Assembly: GCA_902826685.1 (NCBI GenBank) | Contig: CADEFT010000004.1 | Span: forward strand, 33,276-97,275 | Direction of reading: 5' to 3' | Length of the DNA stretch: 64,000 nt | Origin: an uncultured Acidobacteriota bacterium | GTDB taxonomy: Bacteria > Acidobacteriota > Terriglobia > Bryobacterales > Bryobacteraceae | Shown: piece by piece, positions 32,307 through 40,669 of the stretch | How the letters are laid out: each line of letters opens with the position of its first letter | Position numbering within the stretch: the first letter of the stretch is position 1 | The notes under the pieces: generated by a model | Seen by the model: the letters and a program-made list of their open reading frames with translations, nothing else | Databases searched by the model: none | Told to the model about the DNA's origin: nothing | Made by a program: the position numbers and the translations under genes

Positions 32307-33209
32307 TTAGTTCCGGGCCATGGTGACTTTGGGAACCGCCAGGTAACCGGTCACCTTATCCTTCGAGACTTCGTTCACTACGATCTCGTAGGGGATCTTC
32401 GCCGCGGCGGTGTAGAACTGCACGGGCTCGTTGACGCCCTTGTCCTTCTTCTCCACGCGGCGGTCGTCGGCCAGCACGTCCACCGTGAACTTGTTCCGCT
32501 TCTTGTCGGCCTTCTTGAGGCTCAACTGAATGTCGCCCACGCGCTGGGCGCTACCCTTGGCGAGGGTGAACTCGAAGTAATCGCGTTCGCCCAGGCGGCG
32601 CAGAGCCGTAAGCTCGGTCGCGTTGGTGGCGATGCGGTCGCTCATCACGCCCATGTCGCCGTTGACTCGACGCAACTCGGCGATCGTCTTTTCCAGTTCG
32701 CCCTTGGTGGTGGCCACTTCGGTACGCACGTCGCCCACCTCGGTCTTGATGCCGGTGAGGCTCTCATCCACCTTGCTCGACTTTTCGGCCGACTCCGACT
32801 TGTAGGTGTCCAGTTGCTGGGCCAGTTCGTTGTTCTTGGTGGAGAGGACGATCAACGCCTCTTCGGTCTCCTTGCGCGCCTTGGCCTGCGTGCGGTTGGC
32901 GATCGCCACTTGCGTTTGCGCATCGCGCCGCGCCTTGGCCACTTCGGCGTTCATCTTGGCGATCGATTCGTTGGCTTCCGCCTTCGCCATCGACACCGAA
33001 GCGTCCACCTGGCCGTGCAACTGTTCCATCTTGACCTGCGTGCCGGTCAGTTCGTGGCGCACCTTGTCCACTTGCGTGCTCTGGTGATACCAGCCACCGA
33101 AAGCGCCGGCGAGGGCACCGCCGAGCAGGACCTTCGTGAAAACTCCGGACGAGGCCGGCTTGGTCGCGGGCGTCGCTACGGTGTCGTTCGAGTTAAATTC
33201 GTGGTTCAT
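32307..33209 (-). CDS. Coiled-coil membrane-anchored protein, copy B
   Basis: 300 residues from ATG 33209, with AAGGAG 5-6 nt upstream. It begins with about 20 polar residues (MNHEFNSNDTVATPATKPAS) in the cytoplasm, then one transmembrane helix (VFTKVLLGGALAGAFGGW), a coiled coil of about 160 residues (QVDKVRHELTG, KMNAEVAKARRDAQTQV, VRTEVATTKGELEKTIAELR) and a beta-rich C-terminal domain (RDYFEFTLAKG, KFTVDVLADDRRVEKKD, PYEIVVNEVSKDKVTGYLAVPKV). It is highly similar to copy A over the whole shared length. Its promoter is a near-perfect sigma-54 site. The architecture suggests a periplasmic stalk with a terminal binding domain; the function is unknown. It flanks the peptide/radical SAM genes, convergent with the latter. 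Confidence 0.85.
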   Translation of the reverse strand: MNHEFNSNDTVATPATKPASSGVFTKVLLGGALAGAFGGWYHQSTQVDKVRHELTGTQVKMEQLHGQVDASVSMAKAEANESIAKMNAEVAKARRDAQTQVAIANRTQAKARKETEEALIVLSTKNNELAQQLDTYKSESAEKSSKVDESLTGIKTEVGDVRTEVATTKGELEKTIAELRRVNGDMGVMSDRIATNATELTALRRLGERDYFEFTLAKGSAQRVGDIQLSLKKADKKRNKFTVDVLADDRRVEKKDKGVNEPVQFYTAAAKIPYEIVVNEVSKDKVTGYLAVPKVTMARN

Positions 33210-33265
33210 GACTTCTCCTTGCTCTCTTTTCTCACCGACGCTGTTTGCGTCACGCCAGATAGGAA

Positions 33266-33281
33266 AGCAATGGGAGTGCCA
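33266..33281 (-). promoter_or_regulatory. Sigma-54 promoter of coiled-coil copy B
   Basis: On the minus strand TGGCACTCCCATTGCT matches TGGCAC-N5-TTGCT exactly. The predicted start, about 12 nt downstream, gives a leader of about 45 nt with a good ribosome site before ATG 33209. Confidence 0.78.
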
Positions 33282-33334
33282 AATCGTAAATCCTCTGTTT
33301 TCAGTGTGATCAACTGCGAATCGTGCCACATTCG

Positions 33335-33348
33335 GCAATTTTGCCCGA
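33335..33348. promoter_or_regulatory. Conserved upstream element, copy B side
   Basis: GCAATTTTGCCCGA, identical to 29547-29560 and likewise 53 nt upstream of the -24 box. Here the inverted repeat is longer (GGCAA-TT-TTGCC). Candidate activator-binding site. Confidence 0.5.
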
Positions 33349-33363
33349 ACGGGCCGGCCGGGC

Positions 33364-33753
33364 TCACTCCGGCAAAGTTGCCGGAAGCGGGTTTTGAGCG
33401 AAGGCCAGATCTTCCACCGGCCGTCCTTCAATCAAATGTTGCTGAATGATGCGCTCCATCGCTTCCGGAGTAACCGAGTGATACCAGACACCTTCCGGAT
33501 ACACAACCGCCACCGGCCCGTGCTCGCAGACGCGCAGGCAATTGGCCTTGGTGCGAAAAACGCAATGCGGCTCTTCCATTAGGTTCAGCTCCACCAGCCG
33601 CTTCTTCAAATAATCCCAACTGGCAAGGCTCTCCTCCTTGGAGCAGCATTGCGGCTTGGACTGATCGGCGCATAAGAATATGTGGCGCTGGATGCGGCCT
33701 ATCTTTAGATTGCGCGCGACCAATTGAATATGATTTGTTTCTTCCTGAGTCAT
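33364..33753 (-). CDS. Thioredoxin-like [2Fe-2S] ferredoxin
   Basis: 129 residues from ATG 33753. The cysteine pattern C28-x7-C36(C37) and C72-x3-C76 ([11 protein letters not shown]) is that of thioredoxin-fold [2Fe-2S] ferredoxins, as in NuoE-type and (2Fe-2S) ferredoxin-domain proteins. The conserved [20 protein letters not shown] segment follows. It probably carries electrons in the cytoplasm to an unknown partner. The start codons of this gene and the divergent metallopeptidase are only 11 nt apart, leaving no room for two conventional promoters between them. An upstream extension of the frame is possible but would overlap the neighbour. Confidence 0.85.
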   Translation of the reverse strand: MTQEETNHIQLVARNLKIGRIQRHIFLCADQSKPQCCSKEESLASWDYLKKRLVELNLMEEPHCVFRTKANCLRVCEHGPVAVVYPEGVWYHSVTPEAMERIIQQHLIEGRPVEDLAFAQNPLPATLPE

Positions 33754-33764
33754 ACTGGTACCGA

Positions 33765-34118
33765 ATGACGGCCGCCGAATTCGATGGATTGGTGGAGCGG
33801 GCGATGGAGCGCATCCCTGGCCGCTTCCGCAAGCGGCTCCATAACGTGGCCTTCGTGGTGGAGAAGGAACCACCCCGCCCAGGACTGCTGGGACTGTATC
33901 AGGGCCGCCCCCTTCCAAAACGCAGCGTTTCCGAACCTTTCGCCTTACCGGACGTGATCACCATCTATCAGGGCCCCCATGAGCGCATGGCAATCGATGA
34001 AGATCATCTGCGCAAACTGGTGGAAGAGACAGTATGGCACGAAGTGGCGCATTACTTTGGCCTGGATGAGGCGGAAGTGCGCCGGGCGGAGCGGCGGCGC
34101 GCCCGGCTGAAATATTGA
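33765..34118 (+). CDS. Small zincin-like metallopeptidase (PF06262-type)
   Basis: 117 residues from ATG 33765; the frame also allows TTG 33735, which would overlap the ferredoxin start. The C-terminal helix carries HEVAH at 92-96 followed by YFGLDE, the minimal zincin motif of this family of short bacterial metallopeptidases (usual length about 110-140 residues). Other conserved segments are [15 protein letters not shown] and [11 protein letters not shown]. No signal peptide; cytoplasmic. The family has a gluzincin-like fold but few members have a known substrate. Divergent from the ferredoxin gene. Confidence 0.85.
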   Translation: MTAAEFDGLVERAMERIPGRFRKRLHNVAFVVEKEPPRPGLLGLYQGRPLPKRSVSEPFALPDVITIYQGPHERMAIDEDHLRKLVEETVWHEVAHYFGLDEAEVRRAERRRARLKY

Positions 34119-34184
34119 ATCCGGACTCGCGAAAGAATGGAAATCATAGTAATCTGAAATACGTCATTCTGGGTGTTCGCTTTT

Positions 34185-35411
34185 ATGAACCGCCTAAATT
34201 CACGCCGCCATCGCGCCGATAAGACAGTCAGGAACGGTCGCGTGAACGCAGTTACCCCATCAGAGCCGGAATCTAAAATAGATTCACCCCTGCCAGGCAC
34301 ACCCTTTTCGCTGGCGGCCGCTTACCGGCCGGAGCAAAACCCCTGGAACTACAGCCATACGCCCACCATCCTTGTGGTGGACGCCGCCGACGTCAACCGT
34401 AAGCTGTTGAAGGGAATGCTCAAGACCGAGCCCTACCGGATCCTCGAAGCCACCCGCGCCGCCGAGGCTATCGCCTGCCTGCAGAACGAGGAAATCGATC
34501 TGGTCATCGTCGACCTCATGCTGCCGGGTATGAGCGGGGCGGACCTGTGCCGCTGGCTCAAGGCCAACCGCCAGACGCACCTGATCCCGGTGGTCATTCT
34601 TACCAACCTGCACGGCGTGGAGAACGAAATCGAGGGGATCTCCGCCGGCGCCAACGATTTCCTGCTGAAACCGCTCTCGCCCGCCATCGTCCGGTCTCGC
34701 GTCTACTCCCTGCTGCGCCACAAAGCGGCAATCGATTCTCTCGAAGAGGCGGAAACCATCCTTTTCGCCCTCGCCCAGGCCGTCGAGCAGCGCGACAAGT
34801 GCACGGGCGATCATTGCCAGAGGCTTTCCACTTACAGCGTCGCGCTCGGCATGGCGCTTGGCCTCAATCGTGCCGACCTGATGGCCCTTTGCCGCGGCGG
34901 CTACCTGCACGACATCGGGAAAGTGGCCGTGCCCGATTCCATCCTGTTCAAGCCCGGCAGGCTTACCGAAGAGGAATGGGCGGTGATGCATAAGCACACC
35001 ACCAAGGGCGAAGAGATCTGCAGTCCCATGAAGAGCCTTTCGGCGGTGCTGCCCATCATTCGCAGCCATCATGAGCGCTGGGACGGCGGCGGCTACCCGG
35101 ACCGGCTTTCCGGCGAGTCGATTCCGTTGTTGGCGCGTGTGCTGCAGGTGGCCGATATTTACGACGCTCTCACCACCGAGCGGCCCTACAAAGCCGCCAT
35201 GCCGCATGAGGAAGCCATCGCGATTCTGAAGGCCGAAGCCGAGCGCGGCTGGCGCGACGCCAACCTGGTTTCGCTGTTCGAGAAGATGTGCCTGGAAGCG
35301 AGCGCCACCCGAAGCCCGGAACTGGCGCCGCCGCCCGATTGGCCCAACGCCTCGCCCATGCAGATCTCGCTCCACAACATGAGCCAGGTGCTGCTCAGCC
35401 CGCAGGCCTGA
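34185..35411 (+). CDS. Response regulator with HD-GYP cyclic-di-GMP phosphodiesterase domain
   Basis: 408 residues from ATG 34185 (GTG 34173 is an alternative). A basic N-terminal tail of about 55 residues precedes a receiver (about 60-180) with phosphoacceptor D110 (VIVDLMLPG), acidic D66 and K162. The HD-GYP domain (about 185-375) has HD at 242-243 (YLHDIGKVAVPD), HKHT, and the diagnostic HHERWDGGGYP (295-305) with ARVLQVADIYDALT. Intact metal ligands and GYP predict c-di-GMP hydrolysis controlled by phosphorylation. The N-terminal extension before the receiver is unusual. No kinase gene is adjacent; it is convergent with the amidohydrolase at 35418. Confidence 0.93.
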   Translation: MNRLNSRRHRADKTVRNGRVNAVTPSEPESKIDSPLPGTPFSLAAAYRPEQNPWNYSHTPTILVVDAADVNRKLLKGMLKTEPYRILEATRAAEAIACLQNEEIDLVIVDLMLPGMSGADLCRWLKANRQTHLIPVVILTNLHGVENEIEGISAGANDFLLKPLSPAIVRSRVYSLLRHKAAIDSLEEAETILFALAQAVEQRDKCTGDHCQRLSTYSVALGMALGLNRADLMALCRGGYLHDIGKVAVPDSILFKPGRLTEEEWAVMHKHTTKGEEICSPMKSLSAVLPIIRSHHERWDGGGYPDRLSGESIPLLARVLQVADIYDALTTERPYKAAMPHEEAIAILKAEAERGWRDANLVSLFEKMCLEASATRSPELAPPPDWPNASPMQISLHNMSQVLLSPQA

Positions 35412-35417
35412 CCGGCG

Positions 35418-36758
35418 CTATTTCAGTTCGAGCGATTCCCGGTTCACCCACGTCCCGTTCAGCATTACCCGATCCACTTTGCGCAGGTTCCCGATGTCGC
35501 GCACCGGGTCCGCGCTCAGCAGCACCAGATCGGCGGCCTTGCCGGCCGCGATCGACCCGATCTCCTGCTCCCTGCCAAGGCCCAGCGCGCCGTTGTAGGT
35601 GGCGGCTGTAATCGCCTCGAGCGGCGTCAGCCCGGCCTCCACCAGCAACTCGCATTCCCGTAGCGTCATCAAACCGGGCAGATCCATTTGCGAACCGCCG
35701 TCGCTGCCGACCGCGATGGGCACGCCGCCATCGGCCATGCGTTTGGTGTTGCGCATGGCGATATCGAACTCCTTGCGCCCGGCGGGCGAGGGTTTGGCCG
35801 CCGCCACCGACTTGCGCATGGCGTCGAGAGTCGCCGCGTCCACCAGGCGGGCGACGGCCGGGTCGGAGAGCCGCTCCGGCTTTTCGCTGAAATACCAGGC
35901 CAGTTCCTGCCGGATCAGGGTGGGAGTGAAGACGGTCCGCCGGTCGCGCAGGGCGGAAACAAAATCCTCCGGCAATGTTTCGGTGTCGCGCACCATGTGC
36001 AGGAAGCCCGAGCCGCCGAATTCGAAAAAATGGATGGTGTCGTCGAGCGTGGCGATGTGCGCCGAAACCGGGATCTTCGCCTTGCCGGCTTCCTCGAGAA
36101 TGGCTTCGATCACCCCCCGGCTCACTTTCGGCGCCCTGCCGCCCAGGTCGTCGATCCAGATTTTGATGGCGTCCACCTGCTGGGAGGCGAGTTCGCGCAC
36201 CTGGCGCCGGGCGTCGGACGCATCCTTGGGCTGGCGCGCGATGGCGCCGATCTCCTGCGCCGGATGGCCGCCCGGAGCCGTGAAGCCGCGGCCGGCCGTG
36301 AACAGCCGCGCCGTCCTGGGGGCCGCGGTCCGCTGTTCGTTGCGGATGGCGAGTCCTTCGTCGCGCTCGGTGCCGATGCTGCGCACGGCGGTAACGCCGA
36401 AGTAGAGATAGGAGTTCAGATTCTTCAGCACGCGGTCGCGTGTGTAATCGGCGGCGCGGAATCCGGGCCCGCCCGTCGACCCCAGGTGGACGTGCAAATC
36501 GAGCAGACCCGGGATCAGGAATTTGCCGGATGCGTCCACCCGCGCCGCATCGGCGGGAACCGGTATGGACGCTTTTGAACCGGCCGCCGTGATTCTTCCC
36601 TCCCGGATCAGCACCACCGCGTCCGGCACGGGTGCCGCGCCGGTGCCGTCGATCAATGTCGCCCCGGTAATGGCGATCGCACCGCTTGCCGGCGGGGTCG
36701 CGGATGGAAACCGGCAGCCTGCCAACAGCAGCGCCGCCAGCGGCCAGACGCGCCTCAT
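35418..36758 (-). CDS. Amidohydrolase-family lipoprotein
   Basis: 446 residues from ATG 36758. The lipobox LLAGC (Cys15) marks a lipoprotein. The amidohydrolase core is complete: PGLLDLHVH with H89/H91, K199 (DAIKIWIDD), H234 (VSAHIATLDD), H254 (FLHMVRDTE) and VGSDGG as the catalytic Asp segment, with sandwich ends ATLIDGTG and IAAGKAADLVLLSADP. It resembles imidazolonepropionase/prolidase-like periplasmic amidohydrolases. The substrate is undetermined, with peptides or cyclic amides likely. It overlaps the EVE gene stop (ATGA at 36755-36758) and so is translationally coupled to it, an odd pairing. Confidence 0.88.
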   Translation of the reverse strand: MRRVWPLAALLLAGCRFPSATPPASGAIAITGATLIDGTGAAPVPDAVVLIREGRITAAGSKASIPVPADAARVDASGKFLIPGLLDLHVHLGSTGGPGFRAADYTRDRVLKNLNSYLYFGVTAVRSIGTERDEGLAIRNEQRTAAPRTARLFTAGRGFTAPGGHPAQEIGAIARQPKDASDARRQVRELASQQVDAIKIWIDDLGGRAPKVSRGVIEAILEEAGKAKIPVSAHIATLDDTIHFFEFGGSGFLHMVRDTETLPEDFVSALRDRRTVFTPTLIRQELAWYFSEKPERLSDPAVARLVDAATLDAMRKSVAAAKPSPAGRKEFDIAMRNTKRMADGGVPIAVGSDGGSQMDLPGLMTLRECELLVEAGLTPLEAITAATYNGALGLGREQEIGSIAAGKAADLVLLSADPVRDIGNLRKVDRVMLNGTWVNRESLELK

Positions 36759-37171
36759 GCCAGCTTCCCCGGATAGCGCTTCTTCATCCAGGCGACGAAC
36801 TCCACCGGGGCGGGCATGGTGGATAGACGCGACTGGCGCACCAGGCTCCAGTCGTCGAACAGGTGCGATTGCTTGATCTCGTGCAGCGTGGTGGGCGGAT
36901 CCAGCCGGCAACCGTACTCCAGATCCACCACCGCCGATTTGGGGTTCTTGGCATCGTCGCGCGGCTCGGAAAGCACACACGCCAGGCCCACGATCGCCGA
37001 CTCGCCGCCCGAATGATAAATGAAAATCCGGTCGCCGGGCTTCATTTGGCGGATGTTGCGCACCGCCTGCGGATTGGTGACACCATCCCAGGTGGTCTTG
37101 CCTTCCCGCTCGAGCCGTTCGATGCTGTACGTACCGGGCTCGGTCTTAGCCAAGTGATAACTTGCTGACAT
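36755..37171 (-). CDS. EVE domain protein
   Basis: 138 residues from ATG 37171. It has the PUA-related EVE fold: the opening strand YHLAKTEPGTYSI, then TTWDGVTNPQAVRNI and MKPGDRIFIYHSG, which line the binding cage, followed by IVGLACVL and VEFVAWMKKRYP. EVE domains bind modified nucleotides in RNA or DNA and occur both as house-keeping proteins and in modified-DNA restriction systems. Here there is no restriction nuclease, so a housekeeping RNA/DNA-reader role is more likely. It precedes and overlaps the amidohydrolase gene, and is divergent from the exopolysaccharide export genes. Confidence 0.9.
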   Translation of the reverse strand: MSASYHLAKTEPGTYSIERLEREGKTTWDGVTNPQAVRNIRQMKPGDRIFIYHSGGESAIVGLACVLSEPRDDAKNPKSAVVDLEYGCRLDPPTTLHEIKQSHLFDDWSLVRQSRLSTMPAPVEFVAWMKKRYPGKLA

Positions 37172-37235
37172 TTCCGGGTATGCTTCCCCCCTTCTGTTCC
37201 CGGAGCTCCCCACAACGGGAACCCGTGTGAGTCAG

Positions 37236-37241
37236 TATAAT
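37236..37241 (+). promoter_or_regulatory. -10 element upstream of the exopolysaccharide genes
   Basis: A perfect TATAAT, about 70 nt before the export-protein start. No convincing -35 is present at 16-18 nt upstream, so an activator may be required. Confidence 0.4.
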
Positions 37242-37312
37242 GTAAGGGAGCGGGAAACCTGTGTCCGCAGGCGCGGACGGCTTCCAATTCTTTGCGAGGA
37301 ACCATTGCCCGA

Positions 37313-37933
37313 ATGACTCAACCAATCCGCAACCTCATGGTGCTGTTGCTGTGCCTGGCTCCGCTGACGTTCGCGCAGCGCGAAAAGAAGGCGACTCCGG
37401 AGGTGAACGACCCGAAGGCGCCGCAGGAAACCCTGCAGGGCGCGGGTGCGCCGGTCGATCCGAAAACCTACCGCATCGGTCCGGAAGACATTCTGGGCGT
37501 GCGTGTGTGGCGCGAGCAGGATCTCTCGGGACAGGTGATGGTACGGCCCGACGGCATGATTTCGATGCCGCTGGTGGGCGAATTGCGCGCCGCCGGGCAA
37601 ACGCCGGATGAGCTGGGCAAGGCCATCACCGAAGCGCTGCTCAAGCAGATGAACCGGGCCGAGGTCTTCGTCTCGGTACTGCAAGTCAACAGCAAGAAGT
37701 TTTACATGACGGGTCAAGTGAACCGCCCCGGCCAGTACCCCCTCATTACCCAAACCTCGGTACTGCAGGCGATTAGCGCCTCGGGGGGATTGCAGGAATT
37801 CGCCAATGGCAAGAAAATCGTAATTGTCCGTGGCGACCAGCGGCTGAAATTCAACTATAAGGAAGTGGTGGCCGGCAAGAACCTGAAGCAGAACATCCTG
37901 CTTGAGAACGGCGATCACATCATTGTCCCTTAA
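37313..37933 (+). CDS. Polysaccharide biosynthesis/export protein (Wza/GumB-like)
   Basis: 206 residues from ATG 37313, with GAGGA about 12 nt upstream. A signal peptide (about 1-22) is followed by a polysaccharide-export domain (YRIGPEDILGVRVWREQDLSG starts at about 52; VRPDGMISMPLVGELRAAGQT) and a SLBB-type segment (FYMTGQVNRPGQYPL, VLQAISASGGLQEFA). Such proteins form the periplasmic/outer-membrane channel for exopolysaccharide. There is no lipobox cysteine, unlike E. coli Wza, so it is closer to the short soluble type. First of three consecutive genes with the chain-length protein and tyrosine kinase. Confidence 0.92.
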   Translation: MTQPIRNLMVLLLCLAPLTFAQREKKATPEVNDPKAPQETLQGAGAPVDPKTYRIGPEDILGVRVWREQDLSGQVMVRPDGMISMPLVGELRAAGQTPDELGKAITEALLKQMNRAEVFVSVLQVNSKKFYMTGQVNRPGQYPLITQTSVLQAISASGGLQEFANGKKIVIVRGDQRLKFNYKEVVAGKNLKQNILLENGDHIIVP

Positions 37934-37980
37934 AACAAAAATAGACCGAACCTTGACCGTGGAGTTGTGGAGGGAGAACC

Positions 37981-39684
37981 GTGCCGACAGAAACACTGCA
38001 AACGGCATTAAGCGTGAGCCGGCGTGCGCCGGACATGGAAGATTACATCGATATCATCCGGCGTCATAAGGCGTGGATCTTTGGACCTGTTTTCGCCGGC
38101 CTGGTGCTTTCTGTCGTGACGGCGTTCCTGTGGGACGACACCTATATTTCGACCGCCGTTGTGCGCGTCGTACCCCCGCAGGTGCCCGAAGCCTTCGTGC
38201 CGCAGAACATCAACATGGAGATGTCGCAGCGCATCAACTCGATGGCGCAGCAGATTCTCAGCCGGTCCACTCTGACCAACATCATCAACACCTATGGGCT
38301 CTATCCGCGCGACCGCGCCCGGCTGCCCATGGAAGACGTGGTGGAGGACATGCGCCGCTCCGATGTGCGGATATCGAATGTCGTGAACTTCGCCACCGCC
38401 GCCGAAGGCCGCAAGTCGATTCCGGCGTTCCAGATTTCGTTCGCCTATAAGAACCGCAACCTGGCGCAGAAGGTGTGCCAGGATCTGGTGGGCCGCTTCA
38501 TCACCGAGAATACGCGCGATCGTTCGAACGCCTCCAACTTCACCACCACGTTTCTCAAGGATCAGCTCGAGCAGGAGCGCAAATTGCTCGAAGGCGTGGA
38601 GGATCGCCTCGCCAAGTTCCGCGTGGAAAACACGGGCCGCCTGCCCGACCAGGTGCAGCAGAACTTGCAACAACTGCAGGCTCTCGAACAGCGCGCTTCG
38701 AACCTCAATGGAATCGTCAGCCGTCTGAATCAGGAAAAGCTGCTCACCGAGTCCGAGTTGCGCATCAACAAAGACCGGCTGACCCAATTGAGCTCGCCCA
38801 ACGAAATCCAGTCGCTCATCGCGCAGATGCCGCAGATGCAGGCTAAGAACGATCGCCTGGCGGCCGTTGAGTCCGAGATCATGCGGCAGGAGGCGGCCAT
38901 CTCCGCGCTCAAGGAGAACTACCGCGATACGCATCCCGACGTGCAGCGCGCCCAGGCCATTCTCAATTCGCTCAAGCGCAACCGCGACGCTCTTTCCAAG
39001 GAAGAGTCGGCCAAAAAGCCGGACCCGGCCGTAGCCTCGGCGCCCGCCAGGCCGGTCGTCAATCCGCTGGTGGTGGAGAAGCAGCGCGAGCTCGAAGCCA
39101 ATATCAAACGCCTGCAAAGCAGCCTCGAAGCCAAAGATCTCGAGATGGAAGACGCCAAGCGGCAGTTGGGCGTCGTGCAGGCCCAGATTGGTGGAGCGCA
39201 GGGCCGCCTGAACGCTACGCCGCTCAGCGAAAAGCAGTACATGGATCTGCTCCGCGAACGCGATCTGGTTCGCGCCCGAGTGGAAGATCTCAACAAAAAG
39301 CAGTCGCTCTCGAAAGTGGCCTCCGATCTCGAAGGCCGGCAGCAGGGGGAGAACCTCGAGCTGCTCGACCCCGCTTCGCTTCCGATGAAGCCAGCCGAGC
39401 CGAACCGTCCCATGATGATCGGCATCGGAACCGGCCTCGGCTTCCTGCTGGGCCTGTTCCTGGCGGGCGCGCGGGAGTTGAAGGACACTTCGCTCAAGAA
39501 TCTCAAGGACGTTCGCGCCTACACGCAGTTGAATATTCTCGGCAGCATCCCGCTGCTTGAAAACGATCTGGTCGTGCGGCGCCGCCGCCGTCTCTCCTGG
39601 CTGGCATGGTCCACCGCTTCGATTGTCGGTGCGATCGTCATGTCGGCGTCTGTGTACTACTACTACTTCGTGGCTCACGTCTAA
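37981..39684 (+). CDS. Polysaccharide chain-length/co-polymerase protein (Wzz/GumC-like)
   Basis: 567 residues from GTG 37981, with GGAGGGAG upstream. The first Wzz segment has a transmembrane helix at about 34-52 (WIFGPVFAGLVLSVVTAF). A long periplasmic coiled-coil region follows (about 170-430: LKDQLEQERKLLEGVEDRLA, QRELEANIKRLQSSLEAKDL). The proline-rich PASLPMKPAEPNRP precedes a second helix (about 475-495). A further C-terminal helix (about 540-562) makes it three-pass and departs from the typical pair. It controls chain length and export with the neighbouring Wza-like protein and kinase. Confidence 0.9.
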   Translation: MPTETLQTALSVSRRAPDMEDYIDIIRRHKAWIFGPVFAGLVLSVVTAFLWDDTYISTAVVRVVPPQVPEAFVPQNINMEMSQRINSMAQQILSRSTLTNIINTYGLYPRDRARLPMEDVVEDMRRSDVRISNVVNFATAAEGRKSIPAFQISFAYKNRNLAQKVCQDLVGRFITENTRDRSNASNFTTTFLKDQLEQERKLLEGVEDRLAKFRVENTGRLPDQVQQNLQQLQALEQRASNLNGIVSRLNQEKLLTESELRINKDRLTQLSSPNEIQSLIAQMPQMQAKNDRLAAVESEIMRQEAAISALKENYRDTHPDVQRAQAILNSLKRNRDALSKEESAKKPDPAVASAPARPVVNPLVVEKQRELEANIKRLQSSLEAKDLEMEDAKRQLGVVQAQIGGAQGRLNATPLSEKQYMDLLRERDLVRARVEDLNKKQSLSKVASDLEGRQQGENLELLDPASLPMKPAEPNRPMMIGIGTGLGFLLGLFLAGARELKDTSLKNLKDVRAYTQLNILGSIPLLENDLVVRRRRRLSWLAWSTASIVGAIVMSASVYYYYFVAHV

Positions 39685-39735
39685 ACGCCCCACGTAACCG
39701 GTAAAAGCAGGAACCTCGGAGGAAAGAGAAACAAC

Positions 39736-40632
39736 ATGAGCCGTGTACACGATGCACTGAGACGGGCCGAACAAGCCGGCGTTTTTAACCCTGCCGCGCC
39801 CGCGATGCCGGGCATGAGCCTGGGCATGGGGATGGGATCGCGCGGAGCCGCCGGCGGCGCCGCCATCGATCCCGGAATGCGCAGCCTGCTCGAACAGGTG
39901 GAGGAGATTCCCTTCAATCCGTCGCCCGACGCGCACCTGATCGACGCCTCCCGTCCGCACGAAGCGCCGATGGAGGAGTTCCGCACCCTGCGCACCCGCT
40001 TGAATCACCTGCAGGGGCTGCAGCCGATCCATTCAATCGTGGTCACCAGCCCGTCGCCCGCCGAAGGCAAATCCTTCGCCGCGGTGAACCTGGCGCTGGC
40101 CGAAGCCAACCTCACCAACAACTTCACCTTACTCGCCGACTTCGACTTCCGCCGCCCCATCGTTCACAACATGTTCCAGGTGGACCGCAGCCCCGGCATT
40201 ACCGACTTCCTGCAGGGCAAAGCCCAGTTGCATGAAGTCATCAAGCGTGTGGCCGGCACCAACCTGTTCATCATGCCCGCGGGCGAGGCGGTCATCAACC
40301 CGCTCGAACTGCTGAACCTGCCTGAGGTGAAGCAGATGCTCGACAGTCTGCCGCAGGTCTTCAACTGGGTCATTCTCGATTCGCCGCCGCTGCTTTTTGC
40401 CGCCGACGCAAATCTGCTCTCCACGCTGTGCCACGGCACGGTGCTGGTGGTGCGTATCGGAACCACTACGATCGACTCGGTGACCCGCGCCATGCAGTCG
40501 CTGTGTGAGAACAACGTGCTTGGCATCGTCGTTAACGGCGCGCGCCGCGGCGAGCTCTATTCCAAGTACACGTACTATCACAGCTACTACTATTCCAAAC
40601 CGGAACCTGAGGCTAAGGAAGCCGCCGAGTAA
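39736..40632 (+). CDS. BY-kinase / CpsD-CapB family tyrosine autokinase
   Basis: 298 residues, cytoplasmic. Walker A SPSPAEGKSF (105-114), Walker A' LLADFDFRRP (132-141) and Walker B VILDSPP (about 212-218) define a bacterial tyrosine kinase. The C-terminus carries the tyrosine cluster expected for autophosphorylation (Y275, 278, 280, 281, 284-286). The N-terminal 60 residues start with the HDALRRAEQ motif often seen in such proteins and a Gly/Met-rich stretch. As a separate polypeptide (Gram-positive style) it should be activated by the cytoplasmic end of the adjacent chain-length protein. Glycosyltransferases are not in the window. Confidence 0.93.
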   Translation: MSRVHDALRRAEQAGVFNPAAPAMPGMSLGMGMGSRGAAGGAAIDPGMRSLLEQVEEIPFNPSPDAHLIDASRPHEAPMEEFRTLRTRLNHLQGLQPIHSIVVTSPSPAEGKSFAAVNLALAEANLTNNFTLLADFDFRRPIVHNMFQVDRSPGITDFLQGKAQLHEVIKRVAGTNLFIMPAGEAVINPLELLNLPEVKQMLDSLPQVFNWVILDSPPLLFAADANLLSTLCHGTVLVVRIGTTTIDSVTRAMQSLCENNVLGIVVNGARRGELYSKYTYYHSYYYSKPEPEAKEAAE

Positions 40633-40669
40633 CGGCTTCCCGTCCCAAGTTTGAGATAATTGCGTTCGA

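Noticed and set aside
36755..37171. EVE protein as part of a phage-defence system
   Set aside because: No restriction nuclease, methylase or other defence gene lies next to it; neighbours are an amidohydrolase and exopolysaccharide genes.
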